DNA of 62,000 nucleotides from NCBI GenBank assembly GCA_037447655.1, contig JBBHKE010001884.1:217701-279700 (forward strand), written 5' to 3'. The notes beneath the pieces were generated by a model. It saw only the letters and a program-made list of their open reading frames with translations, did no database searches and was not told the DNA's origin. Below, in pieces: positions 38,293 through 49,600 of the stretch. A program made the translations under genes and the position numbers. Position 1 is the first letter of the stretch, and every line of letters starts with the position of its first letter. The stretch comes from Zygnema cylindricum (lineage: Eukaryota; Streptophyta; Zygnematophyceae; Zygnematales; Zygnemataceae).

Positions 38293-39190
38293 GGTTATGG
38301 GCCCACCCTCCACCGTGCCCATCTTTAACAAAACTGGATTCATATACTGGGAGAGTATAATATCATGAGCTCTGTGTGAAAAAATGTTTTGGGGTGAGTG
38401 AGAGGACGGGTGAAGCGTCTCTTCAATTCAACCATTCCTCTAGGGTTTGAGCGAAGCACGTAAACGACAAACAGTCGATCTAGCGCCACCAGAGGATTCG
38501 GAAGACGCGGAGAGCATTGTGATCGATAAAGGGAAAGAAAAGGAGGCAATTTCACCGATATCAACACCTATAGGAACCGGCTCATCATTCATGTCATCGA
38601 TTCCGAGGAATAAGGAGAATGATGTTAATACATGGGACTACAACAATATGGCGGCAAAGTACTTCATCCTTTGCCGTCTCACTCAAAGACTTGCATCTCC
38701 TCATTTGTAGGTAGAGAGGGCATGTAATTTGTGGGTTGCTCTTTTAGAGATGTATTGAAGTGGTACGATTCAATAGAAGCAATTAGCCGATCAAAAGATA
38801 AAAGGGGGAAAAATGCTAGATTTTTGTAATGAGCTTGCAACCCTCGTTATGGAGCTAGAGAGTGCCGGTCAGATAGAAACAAAAAAGATGAAGGTTAACT
38901 GCATACTTATGAAATTAACAGATGACTATGAGAACATAGTCAATCGTGTGCAAGATTTGTCGGACTCAAGGTGGATTTGGAATTCTATGGTTGGAATGAT
39001 TCTCCTTTGAGAGAATACAATAGAGTTCCGGAAGGGAGGGAAGAGTGGACAAGCTTTAGCAGCCAGGACCGATAGGAGGAACAAGGATTCCAAAAAAGAG
39101 GTTGGAAACTATGGAGGAGGAGGCCAGAAAAAACAGTCTGATGAGTTCGGACCAAAGGTTGTGTCAATTCTGCTAGAAATGAGAACACTA
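38273..39190 (+). pseudogene. Copia-A gag
   Basis: The ATG at 38273 is in the LTR end. Its frame reads MEVSELQVMGPPSTVPIFNK, passes the primer site and continues with TGFIYWES, the YW motif of UBN2-type gag. Stops and frameshifts follow. Later segments include ISTPIGTGSSFMSSIPRNKE, NTWDYNNMAAKYFI and FCNELATLVMELESAGQIET with LMKLTDDYENIVNRV, a gag helix pattern. The zinc knuckle is not recognisable. Confidence 0.65.
38293..38307 (+). promoter_or_regulatory. Copia-A primer-binding site (half-tRNA type)
   Basis: GGTTATGGGCCCACC directly follows the LTR. It is complementary over all 15 bases to GGUGGGCCCAUAACC of plant initiator tRNA-Met, which spans the anticodon (CAU). Conventional plant copia elements instead pair with the tRNA 3' end (TGGTATCAGAGC type). 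The tRNA sequence is quoted from memory. Confidence 0.8.
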
Positions 39191-39191
39191 T

Positions 39192-40964
39192 ATGGCGGAG
39201 TGTTCTAAGCTAACCGAGTTTTGGTTTAAGGAGGAGCAGACCGGTGGACCCTCAAAAGGAAAGAAAAAGGCCCTTGTGATGCAGATACATGAGGAGGAAT
39301 CCGAGGACGAAGACGATGAGCTCTTGTTGGATGAGGAGTTAGAGGCGAAAACCGAGGTCAGAATTCCACGAAAGCAGAAATGTGCTTACGGTGGATTGAA
39401 AGGTGAAGCAGGCTGGATTGTGGATTCAGATAACTCTATGCACATGTGCAATGAGAAACACATGATTACAGAATTGATAATAATTCCCAATGTAGAGATA
39501 GAGTACAGGGATGGGAGGGTAGTCACTACTACTTTTGTAGGATCGGTAGATTTGAAAGTATTAGTGGAAGGCCATACATCCATAGTTACATTCTCTAATG
39601 TGTTGTTTATTCCTAAATTCAACAAAAGCCTCATCTCAACATCTGTGCTAGATGATAAATGTTTTGAAACTAGCACTAAAAAGGGAATCTTTACTGCTAG
39701 TTTTGAGGAGGAAGTGTATTTCATTGCTAAAAAAGGTAGCCAAGGGATGTTTAGGCTGATTTTAAACAATGAAAAGAAGAAACTTTATTATGTCGGTGTT
39801 CATGATATTATTTTATGGCATAAAAGTCTTGGACATGTGCATTTAGAAAAGTTGAAAGAAATGAAAAAGATGGGGGAAGTGTAAGCGATATACTTTAAAG
39901 AAAATAAAAATCTACTTGATTATAGTGGGTGTGCTCAAGGTAAGGCCCACAAGTTACCCTTTCCAAAGGTAGCCACTTATAAAGGGGAAAAAGTGTTAGA
40001 ATTGGTACACACTGATATATAGGGACCAGCCAAAATGCCTTCACCCGGGGGTAAGAGGTTTAGGATGACAATCATTGACGATTGGTCTCGGTATTTTAGA
40101 GTGTATTTTTTGAAAAATAAATCAGAGGCTCCACAAGTTTTTAAAAAATATAAAACGTGGAGTGAGAAACTTTATGAAACCCCTATTAAGAGAGGGATAA
40201 TGTGGGAGAATATACCTCCAATCAGTTTAAGGATTTTTTGAGAGAAGCTAGAGTGCAACATCAAAAGACAGTCTTTGAAAATCTTGAGCAGAATGGTGTG
40301 GCCGAGAGGTTAAATAGGACACTAAGTGACAATGCTAGGAGTATGTTGCCGGTTAAGAAGATAGGAAAGAGATTCTGGGTAGAAGCAATGAACTGTGCTA
40401 ATTATCTCAAGAATAGAGCTCTTATTTCGGCAGAAAAAGGCCAAACACATGTTGAGAGATGGACCGGCAAAAAACCAGATGTTTCTCACTTAAAGGTTTT
40501 CGGCAGCTAGGTGTTCAATCTAGACACAGATCGGTCAAATTGGAAATTAGGTCCCAAAGGAAAACTATGATATCTTCTAGGATATGATGAAGATGTAAAG
40601 GGTTATATAGTCTAAAATCTTAAGAGACAAGATGTAATTCTAGTAAAACATCTGGTGGTGATGGATGAAGGGAAGAGAAACCTTTAAGTATACAAAGTCA
40701 ATCAAAATCAGGTTTCAATAAAAAAAAATTGATTACCTTGACCTTCCTAATTATCTAGGTTTCCGAGAAGATGATGATCTTGCACATACAAACCTGACCG
40801 AATAGGAGCAAATAGTGATTCCTCAAAAGACACTAGAAGCTGAAGACGTGGTGGAAATGGAACTGGAACCAAGGGAGGGGGGAGAAGTTGAAACTGTTAG
40901 ACTTAACCCAATAGAGACATCTATACCAAGAGCAAACTTTGAAAAAGGAAGGAGGAGCAGCAAA
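39192..40964 (+). pseudogene. Copia-A protease and integrase
   Basis: The 39192-39884 frame has an acidic linker (EESEDEDDELLLDEE), then a protease-like AGWIVDSDNSMHMC in which the expected DSGAS is changed to DSDNS, and FSNVLFIPKFNKSLIS. The zinc module continues with LWHKSLGHVHLEKL and, after a stop, CAQGKAHKLPFPK. The integrase core shows FRMTIIDDWSRYFRVYF, a lesion in the DNGGE region, EQNGVAERLNRT and KPDVSHLKVFGS. The region beyond 40510 is riddled with stops. A B-type LTR at 40965 interrupts before the reverse transcriptase. Confidence 0.8.
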
Positions 40965-41990
40965 TGTTGAAATTACTAGATTTGTGAAGTATTTTCTAGG
41001 TCTGAATTGCTTAGTGAAAACACAAAAGAAAAGCGCTATCTTTCATACTTGTTTTAGTCACTGAAAAAAAAAGAGGAAGGTGGAGCCATGGCTGCCTTGG
41101 CTCCTTAGGCAGGTTAAAACAAGTGACATAGGTCACTTCTAACAAAAAGGTTGAGTCGAAGAGAACTCGAATCTCGAATTAGCAAAGCGAGGCGTAGCCG
41201 ACAGTCTTTCCCAATCTGTCGTTGAAGTCTGTTAGAGTACATGGGGTATGATTAGTATTTAAATATGTCAGAGTTCACTAATCCAACTAACAAAATTACT
41301 TTTAAGTAACATAGAAACAAATTGGATTACAGTGCGAACATGAAACCGCACGAAATTTTTTAACTGGACATCGATTTTCAACGGCTAGGATTTAAAGCTG
41401 TTTTGAATCCGACGGCACGCATCATGGCTGAGATCACGCAATGGTCGCCTTGGCGGTTTTTGGGCGTGACATGACCTGGCGCCATTTGGGAAGATAACAT
41501 TGGGAAGCAAAAATCTCGGAGAACATGAGGGTGAGTTTGGAAGAGACAGACGTCCACTCAATGGGCGAGACGTACACACACCATAGAGAAAGTACACCGG
41601 CCACAGTACCATTCTGTATTTTATAGTTCCTTGATTGGTTCGTACATCAATAGATGAGGGTTGTGAGAGGGGTTTACGACTTGGGAGATTGAGGAGGTAG
41701 CCGCCTCTCTCCTAATGAGCTTGTACATATTTTGGCATCTTTGCCACATTATAACTTATCGCCTGGTTAGGCGTTTTCAGTGATTTCTTTTGTTGCTGAC
41801 TCATGGGAGTTTAGACTGCACAAGGGTGCAGTCAGATTGTTTGTTTCCCTACTTGGGTATTTGTGATCCTAGCTGAAGAAGGGTTAGTCAAAAACTATCA
41901 AGAGGCTTCCTAAATTCTACAGTCCAATAGGGGACACAAAATTGCAGGTTATAGGCCCACCCTCTAGGGTGCCCATCTTCAACGAATAAG
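40965..41990 (+). mobile_element. Copia-B type LTR with primer site, remnant insertion
   Basis: The LTR runs TGTTGAAATTACTAGATTTG (40965) to ACACAAAATTGCA (41946), 982 bp. It is followed by GGTTATAGGCCCACC, the primer site with one change (ATG to ATA), and a few gag codons (PPSRVPIFNE). The sequence then jumps into Copia-A reverse transcriptase. The flanks show no target duplication, so it is the 5' end of a B element whose remainder was deleted together with the Copia-A integrase/reverse transcriptase junction. Confidence 0.8.
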
Positions 41991-41999
41991 GTTTCATGA

Positions 42000-43609
42000 T
42001 TATCTTATCCGGATGAACCTCAAACTTATGAAGAGGCGATGAAATGTCTAGAGAGAAACCGATGGAAAACAGCCATTAACGAAGAAATGGCCTCAATCAT
42101 GGCGGGCGATAATTTTGAGTTGGTGGACTGTCCACCTTACCGAAAGCCAATAGGATGCAAGTGGGTATTCAAGTTGAAATTGAACCCAGATATCACCATT
42201 GAGCGCTACAAGGCCCGGTTAGTTGCAAAAGGATTTACACGGAAAGAGGGAATAGACTACGAGGAGACCTTTGTTCTGGTCGTCACGTTTCCCTCAGTCC
42301 GATTTCTTCTCAGTCTGGCGTCAACAGAAAACATGGAGGTGCATCATATAGACATCAAGACGACCTTTTTGCATGGAGAGCTAGAAGAGGAGAATTTTAT
42401 GCAACAACCCGAAGGATTTGTGGAGCAAGGAGAGGAGAGTAAGGTATGCTGGCTGATTAAATCTCTTTATGGTTTGTAACAGGCACCCTAGCAGAGGAAT
42501 AATAAGCTTGATGAGTTTCTTACCGGTTTGGGATGTATCCGGATCAGTTCAAATCACTTAATCTACGTGTTTGGAGATGAGAATGGTGTTATATTTATTG
42601 CAATTTATGTTGATGATTTGCTTGTTTTGAGTAAATCAATGGACAAAATTAATAAACTAAAAACAGATCTAAAAGGAAAATTTGAGATAAACGACATGGG
42701 GGAGGCAAGATATATTTTAAGAATTCAAGTAAAGAGAGATAGAGAAAGAAAGATAATTAGATTAACTCGAAGGAGGCCATTGGGAACATGCTGGAAAATT
42801 TTCAAATGAATAAGGACAAGAATTCTACAACGCCCATAGATTTAGAGAAGGGAAGTGAGGGGAGTGTGGAAGAAGGAGTCATAATTTTAGATGATGAACT
42901 AGGTCCTGAAGAGAAGAAGTTCATGCAGACTATTCCGTACAAACAAGTACTGGGGTGTTTGATATAATTCATGAATTGTACTCGGCCGGATTTGGCGGTA
43001 GCTGTAGGAGTGTTGAGTAGGAGTCTGAATGCTCCCACTAAGAGAGATTGGGAGGTAGCTAAGAGAGTATTTAGAAATCTCGTAGGGACTAGGGATCTTT
43101 GGTTGCATTTGGGTGGAGACAATACTGACATCGCCACTTGATGTGATGCCAATTATGGGGGATGCTCATTTGACGAGGTGTACTTCTAAATACGTATTAT
43201 ATATGGGTGATACGGCTTGCTGCTAGAGAAGCAAACAGCAAAAGGTTATTGCTCAATCAACCATGGAGGCTGAGTACATGGCCTCTTGTTCTGCTGTAAA
43301 TGAATTGATGTGGGTGAAGTCTTTGCTTGGTTAGCTTGGTCATCTTAAGAGTGTAGTGCAAACAATCTTTTCTGATAATCAACCAGACATTGCTATTGTT
43401 GCTAATCCCAGACTTCACTTTAAAGCCAAACACATGGATAATAGACTTGGTTTTGTTAGAGAAAAAGTAGAGGATAAAGTCAAAAGTTTAGAGTACAGAC
43501 TAAAGAGTGAAATGGTAGCAAACTTGATGACCAAGCCTGTACCATCACCTAATTTAAATTTGTGTAGAGAAAAGTGTGGTCTTAAATTGAAGATTGATAG
43601 AAAATAAAG
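42000..43609 (+). pseudogene. Copia-A reverse transcriptase and RNase H
   Basis: Reverse transcriptase from about 42000: [57 protein letters not shown] and IKSLYGL, then a stop. YVDDLLVLSKSMDKIN (YVDD near 42607) follows and a shift near 42780. RNase H: a lost WSDA motif near 43140 (reads CDANYGGC), STMEAEYMASCSAVNELMW, FSDNQPDIAIVANPRLHFKA and MTKPVPSPNLNLCREKCGL to 43606. A polypurine tract AATAAAGGGAG follows. Several stops make it inactive. Confidence 0.85.
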
Positions 43610-43613
43610 GGAG

Positions 43614-44629
43614 TGTAGAAAGTAGAGGTTTCTGTATTATATTTTATAGGTGTGCAGGATGTAGAATAAAAGAAAGAAAAGAAGCATGTACAGTCTGCCT
43701 CTAACTCCTCTCTCCGGCACCCACATTTATCGTAGTCACTAAAAACTAGAGAGGGAAGTAGATCCATGGCCGTCTATGTTGTCTGAAGGAGACAGGAAGG
43801 TGAAGGTAGTAAATTTACCAAAAAGATTTCATGGACCCAGGATTTGATCGTGGTACCTGCTGTCCGTGAAAGTGGCCGTTAGTGTTGTCCTATAGCCTAA
43901 GACCTGTGTTGGGATAAATACGATGTATTAACTATTTAAACATGTGCACGTAGAAAATACCATTTAACTAGATGAACGGAATATAGGGCATAGATTCAGC
44001 TGCACTTTATGTACCAGACAAAACAAATGTTATGGACAATTGTTTCGACGACGTGAATCAAAAGCCGACTTTGGATCGGACAACCATGGTGCGAGCCGAC
44101 ATCGCGGAATGGTTGCTTTTGCATTTTGCGCTCACAATCACACATGATAACAAGTGGGAGCATTAGAGTACCTTGCGAAATATCCCGGGAGCATCACAAC
44201 AAGTTCTGATGTGGCAGGTTTCACTTTTATAGCCATGTGATACAATGGCCATACAGAGAGTTCTCTGGCACTTGTACTTTCCTGTACGGCATAATCTTTT
44301 GATTGGTACTGTACTTTAGTAGAAGGGGGTTTAGAAAGGGATTTAGGACTTAGACATCTTAGAGGTAGTTGCCTCTCTCTCTCTCCAAGGGCATTTGTAT
44401 TTATATGCCATCTTTGGTCATTCATAATTTACTGCTTTGGGGAGCAAATTGCCTAATTCTTTTTGTGGGAGACTCACGCGAGTCTTGCTTTCATTGGGGT
44501 GAAGTCAAGTCAGTCAGTTGTCTGTCAGGGTGAAAGTCGGAGTTGATCAAAGTGTAAAGGGTTTAGGCAAACCCAGAGGCTTCGGATGAGTTGCTTATTA
44601 TGAGTTCCAATAGAGGTCTCAGAATTACA
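43614..44629 (+). repeat. Copia-A 3' LTR
   Basis: 1016 bp from TGTAGAAAGTAG to AGAATTACA, intact in length. In it GTCTGCCTCTAACTCCTC and ACTGTACTTTAGTAGAAGGG are shared with the 5' LTR. The terminal ATG seen in the 5' copy is ATA here. Confidence 0.85.
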
Positions 44630-44639
44630 ACCCTTATAT

Positions 44640-44782
44640 ATCGTACTATATTTTTTACAGTCATCGGCGTTAAGGAAATGGTGGACTCAAAGCGATATAT
44701 CGGAACCCCTCACAGTTCAATAACCGATAGCTATCGGTATAGGTTTTATCGATATATATTTTGACTTGATACACAACACTAA
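44640..44782 (-). repeat. Dispersed repeat of about 140 bp, copy 2
   Basis: Reverse complement of the 8543 repeat: TCACAGTTCAATAACCGATA, CTATCGGTATAGG and, at the end, GATACACAACAC. It begins right after the right end of the fold-back element. Confidence 0.6.
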
Positions 44783-45365
44783 TTTTTCAAAACGGGATTC
44801 TAGTACGCGAAATTTTTGGTAGCCGTAAAACGTTCCTCCATACGTGAGAGGCAACAGGCGCCTACACCAATCCATTACTACAGTGTAGTAAAGCGTAGTT
44901 CTGTATTGTACATTCTAGTAATGAACCTCATAGTTCAGTATAATGTTCAAACAACGGACACTAGCCTAACATAACTGCATATATTATTATTCCCACTATC
45001 TAAATCACTGCATCGTCTAATTAGCGTTAATGATTTCTTACAGTAGTGGTAGTTTGGAATTATAATATGGTATACTAATTTTGTGCACGAAGACTTGGCC
45101 AATTGTAGTCAACTTCCTTATTTTATTTATTTTAGGCCTCAAAAGTCTCGGCCGAGCAGTATAATACTACGATATGTTAGCAACGGACAGTGTAATATAA
45201 ACATGTTTTCCCCCTTTTGCATATGGAGGAAATGCATGATTCAAGGCGACCTTAGGTTAAACCGTTAAATGCTGATGACAGTCGTATGAAATGCTTTTTT
45301 ATGGAACTCTTACCGTATTTCAGTATTTGACTATTTGGCCATAGCGTGCATGGTAATGTACACGA
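44783..45365. other. Gene-free stretch
   Basis: No supported gene. TAATTAGCGTTAATGATTTC near 45018 recalls the ends of the family 3 MITE-like elements, but no matching partner end was found. Confidence 0.35.
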
Positions 45366-46321
45366 TTAGGGTACGCCCCCATGTAATCGGTACTTTGATG
45401 AAGTATTTTGGCCTGTAGTAAAGATTCTCCGTACTACTTTGGAGAGCGTCCCTATGTGCGAAAATGAAATCGGAACTTTGAAATGTGACTTTTGTAGACG
45501 TAGGTACAATTTGTGACAACTGAAGCCGACTACGAAACTTTTGACGATTAGTGACGCCAACAAAAACAGTGACAGTGGTAGACGTCTAGATTTTTGTGAA
45601 ATTGTAGATGTTTAGGGTTTGGTGACATTCTGACGTCATGTTCACTCGTGACAACGTCGACGTCACTGATTTACTAACTTTCCGCCATGGTTTTCCGATT
45701 TCGTTTTTTCTACTTTTCTCACTCGACTTGCTATTATAAAAGCACCTAAAAATTGTCGAAAATAATATTTTTAAAAGATTTTTCATTTTATACCAACATT
45801 GTGGTGTCTCATTCTAAAAAGTGTGAGATAAAAGCGATGGTGTGAGAGGGAGAGGGGAGAGGCGACGACGTCGCAAAATTTTGCAAAGGACCCCATGATT
45901 GAAAGTGGAGGTGCGAGACCCCTGCAAGTTTTTTTCCGTACATGCGCGTGACGGGCGCGGAGAAAAATAGCGAGGACTCTCCCTCGTCCAAAAATTTTCC
46001 CACTCTTGTGGCGCGTGCGTGGGTCGTTTTTCATTTGCTGTTTTGGCGGTACTTGAACTAAAATCACCCCCTCGAGGTGATTTTGGCTGAAGTTTTTTTA
46101 TTGGGCTGGATTCTCTTGCCCGGGGGTCGAAAAGGGGAAAACGCCAAAATGCGTACCCATGACGACAAACACGCCGTACATATAAAGTATGAATTGACGT
46201 TCACTCTACTTTGGTAAAAATGATTTTATCGTTTGGCTAAAGTTTTTGTCAAAATTCCCTGAATTTTAGGACAGAACGACAGGGAAAAGTAGATATTTTA
46301 ATACATGGGGACGTACCCTTA
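45366..46321 (-). mobile_element. MITE-like element, family 2, copy B
   Basis: Reverse-oriented copy of 23916-24866 with very few differences over about 950 bp. The termini TTAGGGTACGCCCCCATGTA and TACATGGGGACGTACCCTTA are imperfect inverted repeats flanked on both sides by TTA. That pattern fits a PIF/Harbinger-type 3-bp target duplication. It lies about 200 bases upstream of the TIC110 promoter region. Confidence 0.85.
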
Positions 46322-46511
46322 TATGTCATACAGCGAGTGTCTCTTAATCTGTTATTTATGTTTTCTTATCCTTATCGGATTATCCGATAGACCAGGCATT
46401 TAGTACTGTACTTTACAGTACCTTGTAGATTCAACATGGAACCTGTCCAAGAACAGTATAATATTGTACACGGTATAGTTCTTTTCTGTACTTCACGCTT
46501 TTCCCCAAGTG

Positions 46512-46519
46512 CCACGTGG
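46512..46519. promoter_or_regulatory. G-box (CCACGTGG) upstream of TIC110
   Basis: Perfect palindromic CCACGTGG 117 bases before the TIC110 ATG, in sequence typical of a plant promoter or leader (TAGGGGTTTTTTCC follows). G-boxes bind bZIP/bHLH factors and are frequent in light-regulated genes for plastid proteins. A second CACGTG lies just inside the coding sequence. Function is inferred from position. Confidence 0.5.
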
Positions 46520-46635
46520 CAGACATCTACTCGCTACTTGTGGATGTGCTGTCTCTATGTTTCCGTCTTCCGGAAAGAGATTTCTTTTCGCTAGGGGTTT
46601 TTTCCTGCCTCCCTCCGTTGGCGGCTCCTCTAACT

Positions 46636-49600
46636 ATGGAGTCCGCTCAGCTCCATAGCGCCACGTGTCTTCCTGTTCCCAACGTCATGGCTTCATCATT
46701 ATCGCATTCTTATGGGATACGCGGTTCTGGACAAAGTAGTCTGTTTTCAGCCAGTCTAGGGCTAGGTTCTAAGCGTTTCTATGTGAAGGAAAATATTAGT
46801 TGCCTATCCGTACGCCTTCCTGGTTCCAGTGGGTCTAGTAGATTGATGAAAGGAACTCGCTGTGCTGCTGCATCTCAGGAGTTTCCTGTTTCACAGTCTC
46901 AAGAAAATCGTCCATCACAGGGTCTTTTTGGCCCAGAAAAGAGCTTTTCAGGAACAGAAAGCTTTGTTCGTAACTTTCCCGCGCCAATTCGTTTTCTAGT
47001 GTTTGCGGCAGTTGTTGCTGGTGCCGCTGGGGCTGGTTATGCAATTGGAGGAAAAGTAAAGGTTCCAGCAGGTGAGGTAGCAGGAGCTCTGGCTTTAGGG
47101 GTTGTTGGAGCAGGAACTGCGTACGTGGTGGAATCCTCTAAGAAAGAAGCTGCAGCAAAGGAGATACACAATACTCTGGTTCAGCATTCTAGCCCGAATG
47201 ATCTACAGTATGACGAGGTGGAAGCTGTTGCAAAGAAGTAAGCATATCAGCATTACGTTTTTTTTTCTTACTTTGACGCAATAAATTTTTGTGGAACGCT
47301 AGAGTCCAAATTCTCACTGCTGGTCGGTTAATAAAACGAAGTCAAAAGTGTTTAAAGCATAAATTTGCTTTGTGCGACGTTTTTACAAATTTCCCTGTTG
47401 AGGCAATGGTTGGTCCACGAGTTTAAGAAACAGCCGCAGTACTGAATATATTGGCATAGACTATTTTGTTTGCAGGTTTGGAGTGAGCTTGGAGGATGAA
47501 CGCTTTATTGCAGAGTTGAAGGAGCTTTATGGCAGGTGTGGGGTCATCATGTCCCTCTTCCTGATAATTCCTTGAAGGTTTTTAAAAAGATTTTTTCCGA
47601 GTATCCTACCCCATTATGTAGTTGATCTTGTCGCTTTTGATCGGTCATCTCTTGCTCACATGTGTTTGTCAGTACGATTTGAAAATTTTCACGTGGAAGG
47701 TAGTCCATACATATTTTAATTATTTTTTCAGCTGTTGCTATGAAAAGCCTGTTCTGCACATCCCAGCCAGGGAGCCTTACAAATGAGATTGTTTTTCTAT
47801 GTTTCAGCTTTGTGACAGGACAAATTCCACCAGGCAATGAGCCTCTACAGGGTGACGAAGTTGACTCTATCATACAGTTCAAAGAGGCCCTCGGTTTAGA
47901 AGATGATGATGCAGCGGCCGTGCATATGGAGGTAGGGTACCTCCTTCAGTCTGTCTGGGCTTTGGTACCTAATTCATTACTGGATTGCCCTCTGTAGTTC
48001 TATTTGTCTTGTCCGCCCTTCAGATAGTTAAGTTTTTTCTGTTGCTTTGGGTTTGCACAAATCACAGATTGGAAGGAGAATTTTCCGACAGCGCCTTGAA
48101 ACAGGTGATAAAGATAGCAGCGGTGCTGAAAGGAAGGTGAGATTCCAATTTCTGCTGTGTTATTTACTGATTCATCTTATGATACAGTTCATGACATGTT
48201 TGCCCTCTTCTCTTTTTTTCATCGGGGAAGGATGTCTAATGTTTTCTCTGGCGGTGAAAGCTGGCAAATGTTGCATACTTACCTTCAGTAGCAAATGCTC
48301 GTAAAATCTCACTGACACAGCTCTTTGCACATTTATCTGAATGGAACAGACCTTCCAAAAGTTGGTGTATATTTCGCACCTTGTTTTTGGGGAGAAATCC
48401 AAGTTTTTGCTACCATGGAGACGGGTGTTCAAGGTTACTGAATCTCAGGTATATCTCTAGCAAAACTGACACACAGCCATTTACAATTTCGGACTCTGAA
48501 AGGGTGAGGTTGTAACATGTTTGGGGACACATTTGCTTTTTTTCCTGGTGTGGCTGGCTAGGTGGATGTTGCGTTGGAAGACAATGCAAGGAGGCTTTTA
48601 CAAGCCAAGCTGGATGAAAGCAATGCTGGTGAGCCATGTAGACAGCCGTTAGTGTCCCAGGGTCATTGGGGTGATAGTTGACGCATTTAAAAAATTTGTC
48701 CAGCGAATTAAGGTGCTTTTTCTGGTTAGGTTTTTGCAGTATAATTATCTTTATAGGCATTGTGGATTGCTGGTGCCAGTTGCTAACTACTAACCAATGT
48801 GATTTAATTGTGATACTTCTCCGAAATAGAACCAAAATCATCAGGAAGAGAGCGGGTAAGTGAAAATTCTGAAGTTCTATTATCCCTATAGGCTTTTTAC
48901 CTCTTTGTCTGCGTGTTAGGACAAGCAGTTAGCAAATGGTTTGACAACTGGTGCACTTTTGGCTAACCCATCGAAGTGTTGCTGTTTGCTTTCAAATTAT
49001 CCATGTGGTTGAATGTGTAGGATGAGCACAATTTGATGTCAACATACGAATCGTGGGTTCAGGGAGACATAGATGTACAATCATATTGCGGACTTCTTAT
49101 GCTTAAATATATTATCCACTTTTTTCTTAATGTTGATGTTGACAATGAAATGATGGAAAAATTATTCTACCTGTTGGTGTATATGCACTCACATCCTTTT
49201 GTCAAAGAATCTTCAAAAAGCTGACACTTGTCTTATGCCTGTACTTACACGCCAAATCCATTGCCTTGTTTTGGCTCTGTTTACTTTTCAACGTAAATGG
49301 GTCATCTGAGTTTAAAACTTCGTTGGAATAATATTATCATTGATGGTCATTAACGTGCTGTGTACTTGTGCAGAGCCCGACGTGGTGAAGCTGACAAAAC
49401 TGAGGTCCCTTCAGCTCAAGTTCAGGGTGGCAGACGAGGTAAAGAATGCAATTGCTCATATGGGTTTGACTGTTAATGGGAAGTGGCTCAGCTTGGACGC
49501 TGCTGATTTGCCATTGTGTTAAAAGCCATTTTTTTTATTCAAGTTTGTGTTTTAAGCTCTAAAACCAAGTTTATTTGGTGCTGAGGGCTTTCTCCATCAT

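Larger units (their letters stand above)
26847..44629 (+). mobile_element. Copia-A: Ty1/copia LTR retrotransposon carrying nested insertions
   Basis: Outer element of the stack. The 5' LTR starts TGTAGAAATTAG at 26847 and the 3' LTR starts TGTAGAAAGTAG at 43614, right after a polypurine tract (AATAAAGGGAG). The 3' LTR ends AGAATTACA at 44629. Five-base flanks ACTCT (26842) and ACCCT (44630) are a target duplication with one change. Its own internal parts are the primer site at 38293, gag and protease/integrase (to about 40964) and reverse transcriptase/RNase H (42000-43609). The gene order integrase before reverse transcriptase makes it copia type. All frames carry stops, so it is dead. Copia-B, Copia-C and a fourth-family solo LTR are nested in its 5' LTR, and a B-type LTR in its pol. 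Confidence 0.85.

Noticed and set aside
48830-48855. Small candidate TIC110 exon (AG|AACCAAAATC...CGG|GTAAGT)
   Set aside because: Including it puts the next exon out of frame; joining 48628 directly to 49374 keeps the frame and matches TIC110.
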